A stretch of 64,000 bases of DNA from Phycisphaerales bacterium (GTDB lineage: Bacteria; Planctomycetota; Phycisphaerae; Phycisphaerales; UBA1924), in the NCBI GenBank assembly GCA_020849105.1, contig JADLGW010000022.1, forward strand, positions 1 to 64,000, read 5' to 3'. Positions within the stretch are counted from its first letter, which is position 1. The number at the start of each line of letters is the position of its first letter. The position numbers were made by a program, and so were the translations under genes. Below the pieces are notes generated by a model. That model was given only the letters and a program-made list of their open reading frames with translations. It was not told where the DNA came from and made no database searches. Of this stretch, positions 26,307 to 33,788 are shown one piece after another.

Positions 26307-26708
26307 ACGTTCGGATGCTCGCGCTGCTCATCGCTCTGCCGATCGCCGCCGCCCGCGCCGACATCACGGTGACGGTCGACCCGCCCGGCGCCGGCGGTTT
26401 CACCAGGAATGAGTGAACGGCAAGTGGAGGGTCAAGGTGCGGGCCTTCTACAACGCCGGCGGAGACGTGGAGTTCTTCATCAGGGGCGACACGACCGACC
26501 CGATCGAATACGTCGAGGTCGGCGCGGACAACGCCGGCTACAGCGCGCAAGTCTACATCGACGGGGCATCGCAGGAGTACGACATCCCGTCCATCGACGA
26601 GGTGCGCATCGAACCCCAGCACAATGCCGGCGATGCCTGGATAATGAAAGCCTTCACGAGCGGCAAACCTCGGGAGCATCACTGCCAACCAGGTTGATGA
26701 ACTCTAGG
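26303..26708 (+). pseudogene. Secreted protein gene broken by two frameshifts
   Basis: ATG 26303 overlaps the previous stop and begins a clear signal peptide (MNVRMLALLIALPIAAARA), then DITVTVDPPGAGGFTRNE and a stop near 26414. From 26413 another frame continues sensibly (GKWRVKVRAFYNAGGDVEFF, YVEVGADNAGYSAQVYIDG), and near 26666 the sense shifts again to a frame ending NLGSITANQVDEL with TAG at 26705-26707. One missing base and one further shift would restore a single protein of about 135 residues. It is most likely a decaying partner of the FGE-like gene; sequencing error is possible. Confidence 0.6.
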
Positions 26709-27279
26709 CGCGGCGCTCCGCCTGACCCGCCAGTTTGCGCGTCCGCTCCACGAGCGCCTCCACCAGCGCGACGACCCGCTTCCGCGTGTCCTCATCCTCC
26801 AGGTTGCCCTGCGCATCAAACTTCTGGGCGGCGACAGGGATCATCACCTCGGGCTGGTTCAGCGGGAACATGTTGAGGAACACCATGCACTGCCGCAGGT
26901 GGTACTGGGCCCGGGACGTGCCCTGGTTGCCGATGCTCGCCCCCATGATCGCCGCGGGCTTGCCGCTCCATGCGTTGTCGCCGTACGGACGGCTGGCCCA
27001 GTCGATGGCGTTCTTGAGCACCCCGGGGATCGAGTAGTTGTACTCGGGCGTGCTGAGCAGCACCGCATCCGCCGCGCGGAGGCGCTTCTTCAGGTCCAGC
27101 ACCTGCGCCGGCGGCGTCCTCTCCTGTTCCTCGTTGAACCCCGGAAGGCCGTCAATCTCGAAGATGTCGAACGTCACGCCCTGCGGCGCCGCCCCGGCCG
27201 CGAACCGCAGCGCCGCCCGGTTGTACGAACTCTTCCGCAGACTCCCCGCGATGCCGAGAATCCGGACCGCTGTCGCCAT
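26704..27279 (-). CDS. NADPH-dependent FMN reductase
   Basis: Flavodoxin-fold quinone/azo/chromate reductase family, 191 residues. Seen are ILGIAGSLRKSSYNRA (FMN phosphate loop), STPEYNYSIPGVLKNAIDWASRP (the family signature) and GASIGNQGTSRAQYHLRQ. An AGGAGGTG ribosome site lies directly before the ATG at 27279. Its last codon overlaps the end of the frameshifted gene on the other strand. The natural electron acceptor is not predictable. Confidence 0.92.
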   Translation of the reverse strand: MATAVRILGIAGSLRKSSYNRAALRFAAGAAPQGVTFDIFEIDGLPGFNEEQERTPPAQVLDLKKRLRAADAVLLSTPEYNYSIPGVLKNAIDWASRPYGDNAWSGKPAAIMGASIGNQGTSRAQYHLRQCMVFLNMFPLNQPEVMIPVAAQKFDAQGNLEDEDTRKRVVALVEALVERTRKLAGQAERRA

Positions 27280-27461
27280 GCTTCACCTCCTGTCTGCCCA
27301 TCGTAGATCGCCGGGGCCCCGAGCGTGACGGGCCGGGCACAAAGTCAAGGTGCCGCGATGCGGTACCCGATAACTGCCCACGGACCGAGGCAGGGGAGAG
27401 TCCGCGCGGGCAGGCCGGCCGGGACGCCGCGCGGAGCACTCCCGGCTCAGAGGATCCGCCC

Positions 27462-28916
27462 GTGAAGACGGTGGCGATTGTGAATCAGAAGGGCGGCTGC
27501 GGGAAGACGACCTCCGCGGTCAACCTTGCCGGGGTGCTGGCCCGCGACGGGTACCGCACGCTGCTGGTGGACCTTGACCCGCAGTCGCACTGTGCCGCGG
27601 GCCTTGCGATCCCGGAGCAGCGGATCGACCTGGACATCGGCGACGCGATGATCGCGGGGCCGGAGCAGCCCCTGGAGCCGTCGCGCCTGCTGTGGCGCGC
27701 CAGCCGGAACCTGGACCTGGCGCCGAGCCGGATGAAACTCGCCGGGCTGGAAGCGGCCCGCGGGGGCCTGGCCGACCTGCCCGACAAGGACCGGCGCCTG
27801 GCGGCGGTGCTGCTGAAACTGGCGCGTGACTACGACGTGTGCCTGATCGACTGCTCGCCGTCCATCGGGCTGCTGACGTACAACGCGCTGGCGGCGGCGG
27901 ACCATGTGCTGATCCCGGTGGAGACCGGTTTCTTCTCGCTGCAGGGGGCGTCGAAGCAGGTGACGACGATCCGGACGCTGAACAAGCGGCTCGGCGTGAG
28001 CACGCCGTACTGGCTCGTCGCGACGATCCACGACGAGGAGAGTGCGCTGTCGCGTGACCTGCTCGACGAGATGCGGCGGCGATTCGGGCAGCGGGTGGTG
28101 CCCGTCGTCATCCGCCGGGATTCGACCCTGAAGGAGGCCGCGTCGTTCGGGCAGCCGGTGGTGGAGTACGCGCCGCAGTCGGCGGGGGCGGTGGACTACC
28201 GCGAACTGGCCGAGTGGCTGGTGCGGACAGTCGGGCTGTCCTCCGCGACGCGGCCGGCGGGCGCCACCCCGGCACTACCGGAGGAAACCGAGGAGGAGCC
28301 GCCGCTGATCGAGGTTGCGGCGTTCCATCCATCGAACCGGCCCGTGGCCGCGCCGGAAGCATCGGACACCATTGAGTTGCCGGTCGCGGCCGAGCCCCAG
28401 CCGGAGGCTTCCGGGCAGGTGGCGACCCTGACGCGGGCGCAGGACCTTGCGCAGCGGGCGCGGCTGCTGCTGCTGCGCCGGGCCGACGAGCAACTGAAGA
28501 GGGTCGTGGCGCGGAAGGTCGGGCCGGCGATGGAGCCGGCGGTTGTGGAGGCCGAGCCCAAGATCAGGTTCGAGCCGCCGGGAGTGGCGAGCGTGGTGCG
28601 CGAGTCCCGCCTGACAAACGTGCGCCCGCTGTTCGGCGCCCGGTCGACGCGGAGCGGGGTGCTGCTGGTGCAGCCCCTGGGCGCGGGGCGGGCCCTGTCG
28701 GTTGCCGGGGATTTCAACGGGTGGTCCCCGGACTCCCATGCCATGCTGCGCAACGAAACGCTGGGCGTGCACGAGATCTGCATCCCGCTGGCCCCGGGCA
28801 TGCACCGCTACCGGCTTGTGATTGACGGCAGGTGGTCCGCAGATCCGTACAATGACGCGACGGAGCCGAACCCCTTCGGGGAGCCGAACAGCCTGATCGA
28901 AGTTGCGGGGGCATGA
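27462..28916 (+). CDS. ParA-family ATPase fused to a CBM48/AMPK-type glycogen-binding domain
   Basis: 484 residues in three parts. Residues 1-255 are a ParA/Soj ATPase: deviant Walker A KGGCGKTT (10-17), LLVDLDPQSHCAAGL, LIDCSPSIGLLTYNAL and VETGFFSLQGASK. Residues about 255-385 are an Ala/Glu/Pro-rich linker with a short helical stretch. Residues about 390-484 look like an early-set CBM48/AMPK glycogen-binding domain (LSVAGDFNGWSPDSHAMLR, MHRYRLVIDGRW, YNDATEPNPFGE). This combination is unusual. Start is GTG 27462 with GAGGA upstream. The next gene follows after 33 bases. No parB or parS-like site is visible. Confidence 0.85.
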   Translation: MKTVAIVNQKGGCGKTTSAVNLAGVLARDGYRTLLVDLDPQSHCAAGLAIPEQRIDLDIGDAMIAGPEQPLEPSRLLWRASRNLDLAPSRMKLAGLEAARGGLADLPDKDRRLAAVLLKLARDYDVCLIDCSPSIGLLTYNALAAADHVLIPVETGFFSLQGASKQVTTIRTLNKRLGVSTPYWLVATIHDEESALSRDLLDEMRRRFGQRVVPVVIRRDSTLKEAASFGQPVVEYAPQSAGAVDYRELAEWLVRTVGLSSATRPAGATPALPEETEEEPPLIEVAAFHPSNRPVAAPEASDTIELPVAAEPQPEASGQVATLTRAQDLAQRARLLLLRRADEQLKRVVARKVGPAMEPAVVEAEPKIRFEPPGVASVVRESRLTNVRPLFGARSTRSGVLLVQPLGAGRALSVAGDFNGWSPDSHAMLRNETLGVHEICIPLAPGMHRYRLVIDGRWSADPYNDATEPNPFGEPNSLIEVAGA

Positions 28917-28949
28917 ACGGGCAGGGGACCTGCCGTCACGGAGTCAGGG

Positions 28950-30188
28950 ATGACCAGCACGGGGCCCTCCCCTATTTCTTTTCCCGCGTCGGCACTGAGG
29001 GGTGAATACGAGGCGCTTGCCGACCTGTTCTTGGGCCCGGCGGCCGCGGCGGTGGCGCCGGCTCCCAGGACATCGGGGCCATCCACGGGGCGGGCGCCAA
29101 TTGAGGCGTTGATCATCGGACACCTGCCGGTTCTGGCGTCGGCGTGGGCGATGCAGTACGCCCGCGACTGCGCGGAGCGGCTGGGTGGGTGGGTCGGGGT
29201 CATCAAGGCGCGAGCCGGGCAGGTCGCCGTTGAACTGGTCGGAGCGGTGGGTGAGCGAGCGCCGGCGCCGTCCGCGGCCAGCGCGGAAGAGGGTGTACGG
29301 GTCGCGATGCCGGTCGTGAGGTTGTGGCTGCTGCGCGTGGAGGGTGGGTCCGAGTCACGGGTGCTTGACCTGGCGGGCGTGGACCGGGCCGTGCTTCTGT
29401 GCGGGGCTGACGAGGCCGCCGTCGTGGCGAGTTACCAGACGCTCAAGGACCTGCACGAGGCGGGCGGGACCGGGCGGGTGCGATCCGTCGGTCTGGCGGT
29501 GATGGGCTCGCCGGCGGGCCAGGCCACGATGGCCGCGCAGCGGCTCTCGCGGGCCGTCGAGGCGTTCCTCGGGCACGGGTTGCCGATGACGGCGTGCGTG
29601 CCCCAGATCAATGCCGGCCGAGTGGTCACGGTGTTCCGCGGCTCGTCGGCCGGTGCTCCGGAGGCGGTGCTCGCGGACCTGCTGCGGCACATCACGGCCG
29701 CACCGCCCGGCGGGTCCGCGACGCCGGTGGCGTCGCCGGCGTTCGTGCGAGAGCCGGCGGGCGGGGTGCCCGCGGCCGTGCCCACCGCCGCGACTCCCGA
29801 GATGCCGACGACGCCCATGATTCATGCCGCACCTGACTCTGTTCCCGCTCTCGCCGGGCTGCTGCCGGGGTTGGTCGCGCTGCGCGCCCGCTGCCCGTTC
29901 GAGCCGGGGATCGAACTGGCGGCCGACGGGCAGGGGGGGCTGCACCTGCTGGCGCAGGGCGCGCCGCGCGAGGCGGCGGCGTCGCTGGCGTCCGCGGCAG
30001 GGTGGGCGGGTGAACACCTGGAGATCCTGCGGCTCACGCCGGGGGGCCAGGGGCTGACGGGCAGCCTGCCGGTCAAGCACCTGCTGACGCGGGAGCCGAA
30101 GGCGGCGCGACGTGCGCTGGACACGGACCTGCGGGTGCACGGGCTTGCGTGTGCCGGCGGGGCGTGGGTGGCGCTGGACCTGAACTGA
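28950..30188 (+). CDS. Hypothetical protein, putative partner of the ParA-CBM48 protein
   Basis: A 412-residue soluble protein with no family I can name. The segment IEALIIGHLPVLASAWAMQY to VGVIKARAG resembles the start of MinD/FlhG-like folds but has no phosphate loop; later strands (VLLCGADEAAVVASYQTLKD, VGLAVMGSP) keep that look. An Ala/Pro-rich linker (about 240-290) separates a C-terminal alpha/beta domain (ARCPFEPGIELAADGQGGLH). It lies 33 bases after the ParA fusion gene and is probably co-transcribed. A degenerate ATPase-like partner is inference. Confidence 0.7.
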   Translation: MTSTGPSPISFPASALRGEYEALADLFLGPAAAAVAPAPRTSGPSTGRAPIEALIIGHLPVLASAWAMQYARDCAERLGGWVGVIKARAGQVAVELVGAVGERAPAPSAASAEEGVRVAMPVVRLWLLRVEGGSESRVLDLAGVDRAVLLCGADEAAVVASYQTLKDLHEAGGTGRVRSVGLAVMGSPAGQATMAAQRLSRAVEAFLGHGLPMTACVPQINAGRVVTVFRGSSAGAPEAVLADLLRHITAAPPGGSATPVASPAFVREPAGGVPAAVPTAATPEMPTTPMIHAAPDSVPALAGLLPGLVALRARCPFEPGIELAADGQGGLHLLAQGAPREAAASLASAAGWAGEHLEILRLTPGGQGLTGSLPVKHLLTREPKAARRALDTDLRVHGLACAGGAWVALDLN

Positions 30189-30277
30189 CGATTCATTCTC
30201 GGGCGGCGTGGCCGCGGGCTTGGGCGATGACCCGGCGTGGCCGTCCGAAGCCACGGCCGCGGCGCCCGCGCGGGGGG

Positions 30278-30283
30278 TACACT
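30278..30283 (+). promoter_or_regulatory. -10-like TACACT upstream of ptsN-like gene
   Basis: TACACT, the same hexamer as before the 49-residue ORF, lies 53 bases before ATG 30337 and would give a leader of about 45 bases. Confidence 0.3.
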
Positions 30284-30336
30284 CTGGGCCGCCGTCGGGG
30301 CGGGTGTGTTCTCCATTGTGGCACGCGAGAGAGTTG

Positions 30337-30798
30337 ATGAACCTGCTGGACATACTTTCTCCCGAGTGCGTGCGGGCACCGCTGGTGGGCACGGAGAAGC
30401 GCGCCGTCATCGACGAGCTCGTGGACCTGCTGGCGGCGGCCGGAAAGGTCGGGGACGCCGGGGCCCTGAAGGAAGCGGTCTGGACGCGGGAACTGACGCG
30501 GACCACCGGGATCGGGCACGGGCTGGCGATCCCGCACGGCAAGTGCGCGGGGATGCCGGCGCTGGCGATGGCGATCGGCAAGCCGGCGCGGCCGCTGGAC
30601 TTCCAGGCGATCGACTCCCAGCCTGTGCGGCTGGTGGTGCTGCTGGCGAGCCCGCCGGACCGGACCAGCGATCACATCCAGGCCCTGGCGCGGATCAGCC
30701 GGCTGATGACCATGGACAAGTTCCGGGAGCAGATCTACGCGGCGACCACGGCCTCCGAGATCTACGAACTCCTGCGCGCGCAGGAAGCGAAGGCGTAG
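30337..30798 (+). CDS. PTS IIA-like protein (PtsN/fructose family)
   Basis: EIIA domain of the fructose/nitrogen PTS class, 153 residues. The phosphorylated histidine is His67 in GIGHGLAIPHGK; LVVLLASPPDRTSDHIQALARIS is also typical. No HPr, EI or permease genes are nearby, so a regulatory role is more likely than sugar uptake. The ATG at 30337 follows GAGAGAG. Its TAG stop shares one base with the GTG start of the prenyl synthase gene. Confidence 0.88.
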   Translation: MNLLDILSPECVRAPLVGTEKRAVIDELVDLLAAAGKVGDAGALKEAVWTRELTRTTGIGHGLAIPHGKCAGMPALAMAIGKPARPLDFQAIDSQPVRLVVLLASPPDRTSDHIQALARISRLMTMDKFREQIYAATTASEIYELLRAQEAKA

Positions 30799-31667
30799 TG
30801 GACCCGCTGGCGTGCGTGCCCGCGGTCGATGCGTACCTGGGGCGCGTGCTCACCGAGTCGGGGTTGCCGGCGGAACTCGTGGACGCGATGCGGTATGCGC
30901 TGCTGGCCGGCGGGAAGCGGCTGCGACCCGCGCTGGCCTGGCACTCGTGCGTGGCGGTGGGCGGCTCGGGGGTTGCGGCGCTGCCCGCGGCGGCGGCGGT
31001 GGAACTGGTCCACGCCTTCAGCCTGGTGCACGACGACCTGCCCGCGATGGACGACGACGACCTGCGACGGGGGCGGGCGACGCTGCACCGGCACGCGGGG
31101 GAGGCGATGGCGATCCTCGCGGGAGACGCGATGCTGGCGCTGGCGTTCCGGGTGGTTGCGGAGCGGTCGGCGGGCGCGGTGACGGCCGCCCTCTCGCGGG
31201 AACTTGCCGCGGCGACGGGGCGGATGATCGCCGGCCAGGTGAAAGACATGGGCCTTTCGGCCGGGGTGGCCCCGGGGCTCGATGGGCTCCGTGCAATCCA
31301 TGCGGACAAGACGGGTGCGCTCATCCGGGCGGCGTGCGTGATGGGCGCACTGTCCGCGGCACAGATCGCTCAGGGCGGCGGACCACGGCAGGCGTCGATT
31401 GAACAGTTTGGTGCGGCCGCGGGGCTGCTGTACCAGGTTGTCGATGACCTCCTGGACGCGACGGCGACGAGCGAGCAGGCCGGGAAGCGGACCCGCAAGG
31501 ATGCGGACGCGGGCAAGGTGACCTACCCGGGCCTGCTGGGCATCGAGGGGTCGCGGCACGAAGTGGAGCGATTGCGGAGCGTGGCGCTGGGGGCGGTCGA
31601 TAACCTGGGAGGGGACGCGGACGGGCTGCGGGCTTTGTGCGAACTCATGGCCCGGCGCGAGCGATAG
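30798..31667 (+). CDS. ispA: Polyprenyl (farnesyl/geranylgeranyl) diphosphate synthase
   Basis: Trans-isoprenyl diphosphate synthase, 289 residues, condensing IPP with allylic diphosphates. The first Asp-rich motif is DDLPAMD (79-85), the second is VVDDLLDAT, and the GGKRLRPAL motif binds IPP. Length and the DDxxxxD form fit the short-chain FPP/GGPP group; product length cannot be fixed. Start GTG 30798 overlaps the preceding stop. DXS follows, so precursor supply and chain building are encoded together. Confidence 0.92.
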   Translation: MDPLACVPAVDAYLGRVLTESGLPAELVDAMRYALLAGGKRLRPALAWHSCVAVGGSGVAALPAAAAVELVHAFSLVHDDLPAMDDDDLRRGRATLHRHAGEAMAILAGDAMLALAFRVVAERSAGAVTAALSRELAAATGRMIAGQVKDMGLSAGVAPGLDGLRAIHADKTGALIRAACVMGALSAAQIAQGGGPRQASIEQFGAAAGLLYQVVDDLLDATATSEQAGKRTRKDADAGKVTYPGLLGIEGSRHEVERLRSVALGAVDNLGGDADGLRALCELMARRER

Positions 31668-31699
31668 GATTGTGCCCCGGGCCGGAGCCCGCACCCAAC

Positions 31700-33703
31700 G
31701 TGAGCCTTCTTTCGTCCATCGTGTCGCCCGCTGACCTCAGAGCGGTGCCGCCGGAGCGGCTGCCGGACCTGGCGGCGGAGATCCGGCAGGCGATCTGCGA
31801 GCAGGTGTCGCGTGCGGGCGGGCACTTGGCGCCCAACCTCGGCGTGGTCGAACTGACGATCGCGCTGCATTACGTCTTTGACTTCTCGTGGGACCGGCTG
31901 CTGTTCGATGTCGGCCACCAGTGCTATCCGCACAAGTTGCTCACGGGGCGGCTGGGGTTGCTGCCGGGGTTGCGGATGCGTGCAGGGATGTCGGGGTTCC
32001 CGGAGCCGCGGGAGTCGCCGTATGACCTGTTCGCGGTGGGCCACGCGGGGACGGGGATCAGCACGGCGGTCGGGATGGCGCGGGGCGACACGCTGGCGGA
32101 GGAGGCGTTCGACCCGAGGTCGCGGCCGAAGGGCCGGCGGGTCGTCACGCTGATCGGTGACGCGTCGATCGTCAACGGCGTGGCGATGGAGGGGCTGAAC
32201 AACGCCGGGACGCTGAAGCGTCAGTTCCTGGTTGTGCTCAACGACAACGGCATGTCGATCGCGCGGCCGCAGGGCGCCGTGGCGCAGTACTTCGACCGTC
32301 TGCGGATGTCCCACCTGTACGCGGACCTGAAGAAGTCGGCGAAACGGGTGCTGGAGCACATGCCGGGCGGGTCGCTGATCCACGACTTCTACCACAAGGC
32401 GGGCGAGGCGACCAAGGCGATGATCGCCGAGGGGGCGTGGTTCGAGCATTTCGGGCTCGTGACGGTCGGGCCGATCGACGGTCACGACCTGCCGCAACTG
32501 GTTGAGTTCCTCGTCGAGGCGCGGGAGATGGAGCGGCCGATGGTGCTCCACGTCAAGACGATCAAGGGCAAGGGGTACGAGTTCAGCGAGAAGGATTCCT
32601 CGCGGTTCCACTCGCCGGGGGCGTTCCGCATGGACGGCTGCCGCGTGGAACTGAAGGCCGAGGGGCGGTCGTTCACGACGGCATTCGGGGAGGCGATGCT
32701 GGACCTGATGCGGCGCGATGAGAGGGTGGTCGCGTGCACCGCCGCGATGCCCGACGGGACGGGGCTGACGCCGGTGCTGGCGGAGTTCCCGCGGCGCGCG
32801 TGGGACACGGGGATCTGCGAGTCGCACGCGATGGACATGATGGCGGGCCTGGCCAAGACCGGCTTCAAGCCTTTCTTCGCGGTGTATTCCACGTTTCTGC
32901 AGCGGGCCTTCGATCAGGCGTTCCAGGAGGTTGCGCTCCAGGGGCTGCCGGTTCGCCTGTGCCTGGACCGGGCGGGACTGGTAGGCGGGGACGGAGCGGT
33001 GCACCACGGGTTCTGCGACGTCGCGCTGCTGCGGACGCTGCCGGGGGCGGCGGTGATGGCGGCGATCGACGAGCCCTCGCTGCGAGCGGCGCTCCGGTTC
33101 ATGGCGGGCTACGGGGACGGGCTGTCCGCCGTCCGGTACCCGCGGGACAACGTCAGTGACCGGGCGGGCGGGGAGTGCCCGGCGTTTGAACTGGGCCGGG
33201 CGCGTCCGCTGGCTCTGCCGGGGCAGGATCGGCTCCGGAGCAAGCCGGCCCCCGGGTCAAAGCCGGATGTCGCGGTGCTGGCCTTCGGGACGCCGGCGAT
33301 CGCTGCGCTGGAGGCGGCGGAGCAACTCGGCGGTGAATACCGGGTCGCGGTGTACGACGCGCGGTTCGCCAAGCCCGTGGACGCCGGGCTCATCCGCGAA
33401 CTGCTGACCGCCGGCATCCCCATCGTCACGGCCGAGGACCACGGGCTGACGGGCGGGTTCGGGGCGGCGGTACTGGAGGCCGCGGCGGAGATGGGGCTGG
33501 ACGCCTCGGGCGTCACGCGCCTGGGCCTGCCGGATTCGTGGGTCTACCAGGACTCGCGCGTGCGGCAACTCGCGGAGGTCGGCCTCGACGCGGCGGGGAT
33601 CGCGCGGGCGATCCGGGCGGCGGTGGCGGGGGCGACGGGGGCGGCGAAACAGGATGAGCATCGGGAGGCCACGAGGTCGGGCGGTGAGGTCGTGACTCCC
33701 TGA
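31700..33703 (+). CDS. dxs: 1-deoxy-D-xylulose-5-phosphate synthase
   Basis: Thiamine-diphosphate enzyme at the entry of the MEP isoprenoid pathway. The 667-residue product has AGGHLAPNLGVVELTIALHY, FDVGHQCYPHKLLTGR, the TPP-binding segment IGDASIVNGVAMEGLNNAG, VVLNDNGMSI, a transketolase pyrimidine domain with LDRAGLVGGDGAVHHG, and a C-terminal transketolase domain. The usual GDG of the TPP motif reads GDA, although the rest of the motif is intact. GTG 31700 gives the standard N-terminus. It sits 32 bases after the prenyl synthase gene. Confidence 0.93.
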   Translation: MSLLSSIVSPADLRAVPPERLPDLAAEIRQAICEQVSRAGGHLAPNLGVVELTIALHYVFDFSWDRLLFDVGHQCYPHKLLTGRLGLLPGLRMRAGMSGFPEPRESPYDLFAVGHAGTGISTAVGMARGDTLAEEAFDPRSRPKGRRVVTLIGDASIVNGVAMEGLNNAGTLKRQFLVVLNDNGMSIARPQGAVAQYFDRLRMSHLYADLKKSAKRVLEHMPGGSLIHDFYHKAGEATKAMIAEGAWFEHFGLVTVGPIDGHDLPQLVEFLVEAREMERPMVLHVKTIKGKGYEFSEKDSSRFHSPGAFRMDGCRVELKAEGRSFTTAFGEAMLDLMRRDERVVACTAAMPDGTGLTPVLAEFPRRAWDTGICESHAMDMMAGLAKTGFKPFFAVYSTFLQRAFDQAFQEVALQGLPVRLCLDRAGLVGGDGAVHHGFCDVALLRTLPGAAVMAAIDEPSLRAALRFMAGYGDGLSAVRYPRDNVSDRAGGECPAFELGRARPLALPGQDRLRSKPAPGSKPDVAVLAFGTPAIAALEAAEQLGGEYRVAVYDARFAKPVDAGLIRELLTAGIPIVTAEDHGLTGGFGAAVLEAAAEMGLDASGVTRLGLPDSWVYQDSRVRQLAEVGLDAAGIARAIRAAVAGATGAAKQDEHREATRSGGEVVTP

Positions 33704-33788
33704 CGGTCGCGGCCGGCGCGCACGGCCGCGCGTTTCGGGGTAGTCCAAGCGCCCCATATACTCCGGACCCGAGCCGGAGTGAGCGCCC

